A DNA stretch of 64,000 nt from Paenibacillus pinihumi DSM 23905 = JCM 16419 (lineage in GTDB: Bacteria > Bacillota > Bacilli > Paenibacillales > Paenibacillaceae), in contig NZ_KE383864.1 of assembly GCF_000422505.1 (NCBI RefSeq), positions 44,381 to 108,380 on the forward strand, given 5' to 3'. The position numbers and the translations under genes are program-made. Of the stretch, positions 18,482 through 26,344 are shown in pieces (within the stretch, counting starts at the first letter, position 1; the number at the start of each line of letters is the position of its first letter). The notes under the pieces are model-generated. The model had not been told where the DNA came from and did no database searches. It saw only the letters and a program-made list of their open reading frames with translations.

Positions 18482-19001
18482 CGATGTCTCTCCTTTCGAG
18501 CTTTACAGCAATTTCTCTGAATCTTTTGCGCCCCCGGTGCAAGTTAATTTTCACCTGATCCATGGTAATTCCCAGCAGGTCGGCAAGCTCCGCGTAAGAA
18601 AAGCCGTCCACTTCCCGCAAATAGACAACCGTCCGGTAATGTTCAGGCAGGCAAAGCAAAATTTCCTCGATCTGTCGGCGCTGTTCTTTGCCGTCAAGCG
18701 CATCCTCCGGCGAGGGTATGGTGCTAATTCCGCACTCTAATTCTTCAAACTGCTGCATGGCCTTTTGCTCCGTCGAATGCTTGCGCTGCCAGTCAATGTA
18801 AAGATGCCGTGCTACCTTGTAAAGCCACGCCTTTGCGTTATACAGATGCTGTCTGCGCAGCGATAGCATAGACCGGTAAAACGTTTCCTGCAACAGTTCC
18901 TCTGCGATCTCTCTGGAGCCGCACATCCGGTAAAGATAACGGTACAAGGCCTGGGAATACAGCTTGAACAGTTCAGTGTATGTATCTTTCTCTTTTTTCA
19001 C
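18474..19001 (-). CDS. ECF-type RNA polymerase sigma factor
   Basis: The 175-residue protein has the two domains of an ECF sigma factor: sigma-2 (about residues 8-75, with the AWLYKVARHLYIDW core) and sigma-4 (about 115-168, with YAELADLLGITMDQVKINLH as the helix-turn-helix). The start is a GTG preceded by GGAGGGGAGG. It is the first gene of an operon with its anti-sigma factor. The regulon cannot be predicted here. Confidence 0.9.
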   Translation of the reverse strand: MKKEKDTYTELFKLYSQALYRYLYRMCGSREIAEELLQETFYRSMLSLRRQHLYNAKAWLYKVARHLYIDWQRKHSTEQKAMQQFEELECGISTIPSPEDALDGKEQRRQIEEILLCLPEHYRTVVYLREVDGFSYAELADLLGITMDQVKINLHRGRKRFREIAVKLERRDIDG

Positions 19002-19186
19002 CAGCCGCCCCTCCCCTCCTGTATAACGGCTGAAGAAGCATTTTGTTACAGTTTTCTTTAGAAATAAGAAATAGCGACAGAGATCAGATCGCTCTTCATA
19101 CAGAAACCAAAAATTAAAACAGCTTGTGGCAAACAGGGGCGTTCCTGAAGATAATTCTCAATCTTATTTTTATGATTGTATTGAAA

Positions 19187-19230
19187 AAAGCATGAAAACG
19201 TCCTCTCATAAAGGACATTCTCATGCTTTT
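19187..19230. terminator. near-perfect hairpin terminator
   Basis: AAAAGCATGAAAACGTCCT pairs with AGGACATTCTCATGCTTTT (two mismatches, about 17 pairs) around a seven-base loop. It has A-runs and T-runs on both sides, so it works in both directions. It most likely ends the EamA/monooxygenase operon. The remaining DNA of this 390-base gap contains nothing else I recognise apart from the start region of the sigma operon. Confidence 0.7.
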
Positions 19231-19393
19231 GTCTATCAAATAGTGGACTTTACAGTAATCTATTGCAGTGCTGTTTGATCTCAAAACACACCCATATATA
19301 GTTGAATCTAATCATTCAAATCTAAATCCAGTTAAGCTTCTTCGAAACTTATATTCTCGTAAATCGTTTCACGACATATCCCTCATATTCACA

Positions 19394-20326
19394 CTATATC
19401 TTAGCTTTTTCCCCATCCGCAGCAGTTGCCGCCTGCACCGAATCCAGTAGATTCTGCACCACAGGAATTTGCGGCTGCACAGGTTCCGCCGTCTGAGGTG
19501 GGGCTGCCTTAACGGGCCTCGCGCGGTTTGAAATAAAGACACCAAGCAAAATCAGCACACCACCCAAAATTTGCGACAGCAGCACTTGCTCGCCCAGGAC
19601 GAGAAAACCAGCAAGCATAGCAACAAAAGGCGGCAAGTTATGAAATAAAGATGCTGTACCCGGACCAACAACGGCTACTCCACGCACCCACCAGATGCCG
19701 GTGGCCACGTTGATAAGGCCGGCAACACCGACAAGCAGCCACATGACAGCAGAGGCGTTCATCTCCGCCGCCCCAAGCAGCCACTCGCCGCCGAAGGTCG
19801 GAGCCATGAGCAAGGTTCCGATCAGGAAGGAATACAGCGTAATCGTAAAAGGGGACAGCGTCCGGGCCAACCTTGGCGTGAACAGCACATTCACAGACAG
19901 GCCAAGCATGGCGATGAGCAAATAGATATCACCGATCGAAATCTGCCAGGAATGGGCGCCATTCTGTACGATAATCAGCACACCGGCAAATCCGAGCGCT
20001 GCGCCTGCAAGTTTGACGGCCTGCATGCGGGTCTTCAGAAAGGCAGCTTCCAGAACCATCGTCGTCAGCGGTGCTGCCGCATAAATAAGAGACGCATTCG
20101 CTGCTGTAGAATACTCCAGACCAATAAAATATAATGGCTGCTGAATCAGGGTGAAAAATATGGCAGAGTAGAGCAGCAGGAAGGGCAAGGTAAACACCAT
20201 CCGCAAAAATTAGAGCAGCACCGGCGAAAAGGCTTGGAGCATATAAGAACTGATGACATAACTGATGCCCCAGAAAAGTGCGACGACAAACAATCCGGCA
20301 AAAGCCGACCTATGCTGCGCTGACAT
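19394..20326 (-). pseudogene. EamA-family DMT transporter with an internal stop
   Basis: The frame starts at an ATG at 20326 (MSAQHRSAFAGLFVVALFWG...), six bases after the upstream monooxygenase stop, and reads as the N-terminus of a drug/metabolite transporter. At 20210-20212 a TAA interrupts it after 38 codons, in the middle of the first EamA repeat. The same frame then continues for 270 residues with two EamA units. Translation could restart at a TTG (20206) or ATG (20200) but would miss the first helix. It is therefore probably inactive. The substrate is unknown, and the gene formed an operon with the monooxygenase. Confidence 0.75.
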
Positions 20327-20332
20327 GCGTCG

Positions 20333-21691
20333 TCAGGATATGGCAACCGGGCTGAAGCGGTTAGACGGACGCTGCAAGTTCAGATGATCGCGAAGCGTGC
20401 TTCCCGTGTACTCGGTGCGGAATACGCCTCTGCGCTGAAGCGCCGGAATGACCAGATCGACGAAGTCATCCAGTCCGCCGGGCAGATGAGAGAACGCGAT
20501 ATTGAAACCGTCTGCCGCGCCTTCAAGGAACCAGCGCTCCAGAAGATCGGCGATCTGCTCCGGCGTATCCGCCAGGCCCCGTTTATTGGTCGCGCGCTGA
20601 TAGAGCTGCCGAAGCGTAGGATTTTCCTTCTGGATCAGCTCGCGAATCAGTTTCAGCCCACTTTTGCTTTGGTTAAACTCATCAATCTCCGGAAGAAATG
20701 GCAGCGGCTCATCCAGCGGATAAGAGGAAATATCCTGCCCTAAGTAATGGGACAACAAATCCAGGCCAAGCTGCTGCGGTGTCAGCCCTTCAATAGTGGC
20801 CAACTGCTCCCTGGCCTCTTCCTCCGTACGGCCGATGATTGGCATAATGCCGGGCAAAATTTTCAGTTCGTCACGATTACGTCCGTATTTTTCCATTCGT
20901 CCTTTAATATCCTCATACAGCTCTTTGCCGGCCTGCAACCCTTCTTCTGTAAAGGAACTGACCGGAACGAATACGACCTCGGCTTTGGCAGCTGCCAATT
21001 CCTTGCCCGCTTCCGATGCCCCGGCCTGAATCAGAACCGGATAACCTTGGGGAGGTCTTGACACATTCAACGGCCCCCGGACCTTGAATTCCTCGCCTTG
21101 ATGCTCCAGATTATGCAGCTTGTCCTTGTCTGCGAAATAACCGCTTTCCTTGTCGAACAGCAGGGCGTCGTCCTCCCAGCTGTCCCACAGCCCCTGGGTG
21201 ACATCGACGAACTCGCCCGCACGCTCATAGCGTCTCGCATGCTGCAGATGCTTTTCCTTGCCGAAGTTGCGGGCTTCCTCATCCGTCTGCGAGGTGACGA
21301 TATTCCAAGCTGCCCGCCCGCCGCTTAAATAGTCCAGCGTAGCCAGCTTCCTTGCAATATGATAGGGCTCATTATAAGTCGTAGAAATCGTGGCTGCCAG
21401 TCCGATATGCTCGGTGGCTACGGCAAGCGCCGAAAGCAGGGTGAACGGTTCAGGTCGTATGCTATTCGCATGGCTGATCCCGGACTCGAACCGGTCCCAC
21501 ACATAGAGTTCATCCGCATAGAAGAACATATCGAACTTGCCCCGTTCAGCGGTCTGGACAATTTTCTTGTAATAATTGAAATCCAGCAGCCCCTCTGCGT
21601 CGGACTTGGGATGCCGCCAGCTGGAAATATGCTCGCCCGCCGGAAAAAACATCATTGCCCCAAGGGCCATTTGTTTTTTTTGCTCACTCAT
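20333..21691 (-). CDS. FMN-dependent monooxygenase, NtaA/SnaA/DszA family
   Basis: The 452-residue protein belongs to the luciferase-like flavin-dependent oxidoreductases, in the branch of nitrilotriacetate and dibenzothiophene-sulfone monooxygenases. Typical features are the N-terminal GAMMFFPAGEHISSWRHP, FEPFTLLSALAV-like and GGRAAWNIVTS segments, and the FNV/FNI-type ending before RRGVFRTEYTG. It needs reduced FMN from a separate reductase, which is not present here. Such enzymes cleave C-N or C-S bonds, which is interesting beside remnants of a betaine transporter and a lyase. The start at 21691 follows AGGAGG. Confidence 0.85.
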   Translation of the reverse strand: MSEQKKQMALGAMMFFPAGEHISSWRHPKSDAEGLLDFNYYKKIVQTAERGKFDMFFYADELYVWDRFESGISHANSIRPEPFTLLSALAVATEHIGLAATISTTYNEPYHIARKLATLDYLSGGRAAWNIVTSQTDEEARNFGKEKHLQHARRYERAGEFVDVTQGLWDSWEDDALLFDKESGYFADKDKLHNLEHQGEEFKVRGPLNVSRPPQGYPVLIQAGASEAGKELAAAKAEVVFVPVSSFTEEGLQAGKELYEDIKGRMEKYGRNRDELKILPGIMPIIGRTEEEAREQLATIEGLTPQQLGLDLLSHYLGQDISSYPLDEPLPFLPEIDEFNQSKSGLKLIRELIQKENPTLRQLYQRATNKRGLADTPEQIADLLERWFLEGAADGFNIAFSHLPGGLDDFVDLVIPALQRRGVFRTEYTGSTLRDHLNLQRPSNRFSPVAIS

Positions 21692-21746
21692 TGTATTGCC
21701 TCCTGTTTGTCGAACGTCTCTTTTTTTGAAAACACAAGTTTCTGCC

Positions 21747-22113
21747 TTACTTTGTTAACAGCCCGTTCTCCGTCAGCCATTGCTTCGCTACTTCCAGTGG
21801 AGGGCGCTGCTTCAGCTCCACTTCGCCGTTCAAATTCTGCATGGCGGCATCGGTAATTTTGCCTGCCAGCTGACCCAGTACCTTTTCGAGTTCGGGATGC
21901 GCCTCAAGTGCCGACATTTTGAATGCTTTTGATTTCTTTGAATTTGGGGTTGTATACTTTCAGAATCTCAGGCCAGGCATCCGGGCGGTTCATAAACTCC
22001 TCACTGGCTCCAAATACCAGCACACCGGATTTTCCAGCCAGCTGCGAGGTGGTCGTGATCCCGTATTTCTCCGCCAGATAGAAGGCTGCCACCATGCTTG
22101 ACAGGGACAGCAA
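21747..22113 (-). pseudogene. remnant of an osmoprotectant-type ABC substrate-binding protein
   Basis: Two pieces of a glycine-betaine/ergothioneine-type binding protein (OpuBC/ProX fold) remain. One reads GVLVFGASEEFMNRPDAWPE (from ORF 21904-22113). The other is the C-terminus (LEAHPELEKVLGQLAGK ... KQWLTENGLLTK) ending at a TAA at 21747. They are in different frames, joined at about 21904 by a deletion that removed the middle of the domain. The N-terminal half and any permease part are missing. Together with the broken ATPase at 27971-28559, this suggests one ancestral transporter locus, later split and degraded. Confidence 0.75.
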
Positions 22114-22173
22114 CGTTCAAGCTGAATTTAAATGATCTAAGATTTGAAACTGAATTTTCAAAAAATAAATGAG

Positions 22174-22228
22174 AAAAAAAGGCCTTATTATCCTTTATTA
22201 GGAAAACAAGACCTCCACTCGAATGGTT
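22174..22228 (-). terminator. terminator hairpin sharing a conserved leader block
   Basis: On the minus strand AGGTCTTGTTTTCCT pairs imperfectly with AGGATAATAAGGCCT, followed by seven T residues. It ends the operon that finishes with the D-2-hydroxyacid dehydrogenase. A 21-base block at 22208-22228 is identical at 19 positions to 28689-28709 beside another such hairpin, so the two are copies of one element and not chance terminators. Confidence 0.7.
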
Positions 22229-22240
22229 GATCTGTATGAA

Positions 22241-23194
22241 TTAATAGCCTCTTATACGGTCAACAACACCTCGCAAAGGCAAGCCTTGGATATATAGATC
22301 CAGATTAGCCATAAAGTAGCGGCTCACATCCGGAACCCGGCTCGGACCGGACAAATGCGGCGTGATAATAACATTCGGCAGTTCCCACAACGGGTTGTCC
22401 CGATCAAGCGGTTCCCTGTCGAATACATCCAGCACAGCCGTCAGCTCGGGCCGTTGCTGAAGCTGGCCAATGAGCGCTTTCTCATCAATAAGACCGCCCC
22501 TGCCGACATTGATCAGACAGGCTCCCGGCTTCATTGCCGCAAGCACCTCCTGATTCACCGTATAGCGGGTATCCTGTGTCAGCGGGAGTGCCACCACCAG
22601 ATAGTCCAGTTGCTTGACGAAGTCCGTCCACTCTCCGGATGTAAAATGACGGTCAACCAGCGGAGCTTTATCCGTGCCCCTGCTCAATCCATATACCTGC
22701 ATATGGAATGCCCGGGCTTTGGCAACAATCTCAGCGCCAATGGAACCGAGTCCGGCAACACCAATAATTTTCCCTTCAAGCGTATCCACCCGGAAGCCAT
22801 CCCATCTTCGGGATTGCTGTGCTTCCAGCAGGCGCTTCATTTCCTTGTTATGAAACAACATATAGCCGAGTACATATTCAGCCATCACCCTGCCATACTG
22901 ATCCACAATGCGGGTCAGTGTGACCGGTGCGGGAACGCGGGGGCTATTTGCCAGATTATCAATGCCCGCTCCGGTCGATTGAATCCATCTGACCGATTGT
23001 CCCTCCGGAGCTGCAAGCAAACTGTCCGGAACGTTCCAGCCCAGAATGACTTCGGCTCCTTCTATATGCCTGGCTGCCTCCTCCGGCGTCCGGGCTATTC
23101 GCAGTATGCCTTTGTAACCAAGTTCCTGAATGTGCGAAGCATACTGCTGCGCCTCGTTATGATAAATCAAAATTTCCGGCATGTTCCTGTCCAA
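22241..23194 (-). CDS. D-2-hydroxyacid dehydrogenase (NAD-dependent)
   Basis: The 317-residue protein starts at a TTG seven bases after GGAGG. It contains the Rossmann motif GVAGLGSIGAEIVAKA near residue 140, and the catalytic Arg (NVGRGGLIDE), Glu (DVFDREPL) and His (ITPHLSG) of the family. Such enzymes interconvert 2-oxo acids and D-2-hydroxy acids. It closes an operon with two HpaB-like flavoproteins and a lyase, so it may act on an aryl-pyruvate or aryl-lactate intermediate. Alternatives such as a phosphoglycerate-dehydrogenase-like role cannot be excluded. Confidence 0.85.
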   Translation of the reverse strand: MDRNMPEILIYHNEAQQYASHIQELGYKGILRIARTPEEAARHIEGAEVILGWNVPDSLLAAPEGQSVRWIQSTGAGIDNLANSPRVPAPVTLTRIVDQYGRVMAEYVLGYMLFHNKEMKRLLEAQQSRRWDGFRVDTLEGKIIGVAGLGSIGAEIVAKARAFHMQVYGLSRGTDKAPLVDRHFTSGEWTDFVKQLDYLVVALPLTQDTRYTVNQEVLAAMKPGACLINVGRGGLIDEKALIGQLQQRPELTAVLDVFDREPLDRDNPLWELPNVIITPHLSGPSRVPDVSRYFMANLDLYIQGLPLRGVVDRIRGY

Positions 23195-23249
23195 AGATTA
23201 TCCTCCAATTAACATCGTTGTATTTCAGGCTATTGTATAGGAGAACAAC

Positions 23250-23500
23250 TTATTCGTCCAGAAAATCAAGCACCGAACGATGCCATTGCGGAACCGTTTC
23301 CTTTACGCCATCTACATATACGGCATCCACACGTTCATTTTAGAAGGAATGATTGCCTCCTTATCATTCATATAATTGGCGGCCCGATCCGGCAACTCAT
23401 TCACATTCGCCTATCCATGGCGATGGGGAGATACTGTGATGTTGGCGCCTTGCGGCCATTGCCGGACCGGACCGGTATTACCCTGTGAAAACGAGAGCCT
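23250..23500 (-). pseudogene. degraded coding remnant between dehydrogenase and hydroxylase genes
   Basis: On the minus strand, fragments with protein-like composition occur in several frames: GNTGPVRQWPQGANITVSPH, then NELPDRAANYMNDKE, then VDGVKETVPQWHRSVLDFLDE ending at a TAA at 23250. In-frame stops separate them. This looks like the end of a decayed gene of the same operon, possibly an alpha/beta hydrolase, but I cannot assign the family. Confidence 0.4.
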
Positions 23501-23557
23501 CAGCATGAATTGAGCCTGCGAGTCGAGCTTATTATTCACCCGGACTCTGTATTGTTT

Positions 23558-24982
23558 TCAAGCAAATGCAGACCTGGCCCGGGCGAGCAGCCCGCGCTTG
23601 TCATACTCCAGGTATTGACCGGCATAAGTTCGTGCCGGATCACCTGCATAAAAGCGCTCATAGAGCTCATGCCTGGCACCCAGCCGGCTTCCGACCAAAT
23701 CCCATGACAGCTTGAGCAGCTTGATGCGTTCCTCGGCATTGCGTTCAGCTCCCCGGTAATACTTCTGCAGATGCGGTCCAAGCGGACCATGCAGCTCACT
23801 CAGCCGGGAAGGAACCTGCAGCATGCCTGAACCGGACAACTGCTGCAAGATTTCAATGGCTCTCGGATAATACTGGTTGCCCAAATTTTTGGCTGTGACC
23901 AGTTCCGGCTTGCTTGGCAGCCAGACCCCGAGTGGATGAAGGGAGGCATTGTGCTCGGAGGCATGCCATAGCGCTTTGATGGATTCCACTTGAAATGCCA
24001 GCTCTGCCAGCTTCTCCTGCACATGGGCAAACTTCGTGATGCCGATCGATTCCGCAAGCTCGACTGCAACGGCCAGCACAAATTCCAGCTTGCTGACCAG
24101 GCGTACTACAATTTCATGCTGACCATAGCCGCTTGACACATAATCGGTGCGCAGCTTCCACAATGTGTCCGGGTCCTCTTTGACGAGCACCCGCTCCCAT
24201 GGAATTAGCGCATCATCGAAGACCAGCATCGTATCCATCTCATCATAACGGGAGCTAAGCGGATGATCCGCTTCCTCATTGGAGGCAAAGGACTCCCTGC
24301 TAATCTGGTGGACGCCGGGGGTATTTACAGCGACGACGAACAGCAGCGCATATTCTTTCTCGGCCGCTGTTTTCCTGGCGAGCGGAGAGACAATAATCTC
24401 ATCCAGATAGGCTCCGCCGGTAGCGATCAGTTTCGCACCGCGGACGATAATGCCGTCTTCCGTCTCCCGGACAATGCGGACAGCCGTGTACAGATCCCCC
24501 AATTCATGGGCGGGCTTGGTCCGGTCGATTTGCGGATCATGACCGGCAGAAGTAATGAGCAGATCGTTATCGCGGACATAGTTGAAGTAGTTCACGATCC
24601 GTTCCGCATAATAGGGCTGCTCCTGATCAATCAGATTCCGGTTAATATACAGACCGGTAATTTGAGAACGGTAATAGCCTGCAATGCGGCTCATAACGCC
24701 GAACGTGGCATCGGACCAAATTTTGAATGAACGGCCGCGACGGACAATATCTTCTTTAGCCGTCGGCACGAGATATGCCAGATTCGCCTTGGCTCCCGTC
24801 TCCGTCTCGAACGTAAGCTGCGGGCCCAGAACCGGATCTTCCTGCAAATCAAGAACGGAAGCGATGGACTGGACCGTGCCCCGGAAATCGGGATGCCCGG
24901 GAATGTTCGTTACCAGCTCACCATCAAGCCATACTTGCCTGTCATCTTGAATACGTTCTATATACCGTTTGCCTGCTGACAC
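23558..24982 (-). CDS. 4-hydroxyphenylacetate 3-hydroxylase family flavoprotein (HpaB-like)
   Basis: The 474-residue protein matches the length and order of HpaB oxygenases. It has an acyl-CoA-dehydrogenase-like fold with KIWSDATFGVMSR, the flavin-contacting HDPQIDRTKP, GAKLIATGGAYLDEI and FDDALIPWERVLV segments. HpaB proteins hydroxylate phenols with FADH2 supplied by a small reductase, which is absent here. The GTG start at 24982 lies 18 bases after the related gene at 25001. It probably acts on an aromatic compound released by the lyase encoded upstream, but the true substrate is unknown. Confidence 0.85.
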   Translation of the reverse strand: MSAGKRYIERIQDDRQVWLDGELVTNIPGHPDFRGTVQSIASVLDLQEDPVLGPQLTFETETGAKANLAYLVPTAKEDIVRRGRSFKIWSDATFGVMSRIAGYYRSQITGLYINRNLIDQEQPYYAERIVNYFNYVRDNDLLITSAGHDPQIDRTKPAHELGDLYTAVRIVRETEDGIIVRGAKLIATGGAYLDEIIVSPLARKTAAEKEYALLFVVAVNTPGVHQISRESFASNEEADHPLSSRYDEMDTMLVFDDALIPWERVLVKEDPDTLWKLRTDYVSSGYGQHEIVVRLVSKLEFVLAVAVELAESIGITKFAHVQEKLAELAFQVESIKALWHASEHNASLHPLGVWLPSKPELVTAKNLGNQYYPRAIEILQQLSGSGMLQVPSRLSELHGPLGPHLQKYYRGAERNAEERIKLLKLSWDLVGSRLGARHELYERFYAGDPARTYAGQYLEYDKRGLLARARSAFA

Positions 24983-25000
24983 TCTGCCCGCTCCCTTCTC

Positions 25001-26284
25001 CTATGAACTCTCTTTCGACTGACTGCCGTTCTGATTCCAAAATTTCTGATAGAGTGCTCGATAGGGCTCAAAATCGTATTGCTGATAGAACAGGCCTGCT
25101 TGCCTGACCGGATCGCCGAATGCATACCGCTCATGCTGTCTGCTCCGATACGCCTGCCCGCTGCCGACAAGCGCCTGTACCCGACGCAGCACTGCTTCTT
25201 GCTCCCTGTCATGCGCCTGGTGAACGGAGAACGACTGCGGGTTCAAGACCGATTGGCCAACCCGCTCCAATGCTTGCAACGCATGATGGATGTACACGCC
25301 TCCGGCTTTCCTGGCTGCCTGCAGAGGGGGAGCAAGCGGCAGGAACAGTCCCGCTTCGTTCGGACCGGCTTCTGCTTCGGCTGTATTAATAAATGCGTTC
25401 AGCACTTCAAGATGCTGAACGATTTCTCCAAGCACAGTCTGAATATGCAGCTCCTTGTTCAAGCCGGTATCCTCGGCCAGGGCAAATGCAGTTCCGGCAA
25501 TAAGCTCCAGCACGCCGAGCTGTCTGGCGACCCACTGATAATCGGCAAGCCCCGCAGCAGCCGGCTGCTGCAAAAGCTGCCTGACACGCTCCGCCTCGCC
25601 GTTTGCCAGAATACGCTCCTGCCCGATCTCAAGATCTTGATAGCGAACGGTAACGCCAGCCTGCCAATCCGGATATACCTGCACCTCCAGGCCTGCGCTG
25701 TCCAAGGGGATAACCGCGATTCCTGACGGTTCGTTATCCTCCGCATGATTGATCAGAACAAGCAATTCATCTGCGAACAAGACATCGGCCCCAAATGCCT
25801 GTTGTCCCCGCAGCCGAATGCCCTCTTCAGTCTGAGTGATTACAGGTGGCACTTCATCTGAACCCTTCGCCAGCGGCTTGATCCTGTGGAAGGAAGTCGT
25901 CAGGCGGCTGCCTTTACGTACGAAGCTTTCAAACAAATGGGTTAACCGCTCCACATTTACATGCAGCTTTACCTGCACAAGCTCCCTGCTGCCGTACCAG
26001 CCGGACAGCAAGGAATGGGCGTAATCGCTCAAACCGTTCCCATAGACAGAGGTTCCGCCTGTGATCGTGTAAAAGCCGGACCGCTTGGCCCGCAGCTCAT
26101 CCAGGGAACCGGGCAATGTGTAAGCCTGCTTCCACTGTACACTGTCCGGCGCTTCAAGCTCTGGCGCGATCCGTTCCCTTTCCTGCTGAATGGCTTGCAA
26201 AATTTGTGGCGGCAGTTCGTGACCTTCGTGATAAAACACTTCTTTCAAGCCGGAATTGAAGGCAAGATGACGGGTTATGCTCAT
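25001..26284 (-). CDS. divergent paralogue of HpaB-type flavin monooxygenase
   Basis: This 427-residue protein has the same general layout as its neighbour at 23558-24982 and a related C-terminal piece (RHERYAFGDPVRQAG versus RHELYERFYAGDPARTYAG), but low overall similarity. Conserved flavin-binding segments such as HDPQ are not evident, so it may be a partner subunit or an enzyme of changed specificity. AGGAGG precedes the ATG, and the gene lies 60 bases after the lyase gene in one operon. An acyl-CoA-dehydrogenase-like fold is expected from the family. Function is inferred only. Confidence 0.7.
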   Translation of the reverse strand: MSITRHLAFNSGLKEVFYHEGHELPPQILQAIQQERERIAPELEAPDSVQWKQAYTLPGSLDELRAKRSGFYTITGGTSVYGNGLSDYAHSLLSGWYGSRELVQVKLHVNVERLTHLFESFVRKGSRLTTSFHRIKPLAKGSDEVPPVITQTEEGIRLRGQQAFGADVLFADELLVLINHAEDNEPSGIAVIPLDSAGLEVQVYPDWQAGVTVRYQDLEIGQERILANGEAERVRQLLQQPAAAGLADYQWVARQLGVLELIAGTAFALAEDTGLNKELHIQTVLGEIVQHLEVLNAFINTAEAEAGPNEAGLFLPLAPPLQAARKAGGVYIHHALQALERVGQSVLNPQSFSVHQAHDREQEAVLRRVQALVGSGQAYRSRQHERYAFGDPVRQAGLFYQQYDFEPYRALYQKFWNQNGSQSKESS

Positions 26285-26344
26285 TTACGCTATCCTCCTC
26301 ATTTACTATAATGCGAAGCGCGAACTACGCGGAAAATCACGAAC

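Noticed and set aside
22355-23212. 285-codon plus-strand frame opposite the D-2-hydroxyacid dehydrogenase
   Set aside because: The minus strand carries a complete enzyme with all catalytic residues; the plus frame is its shadow.
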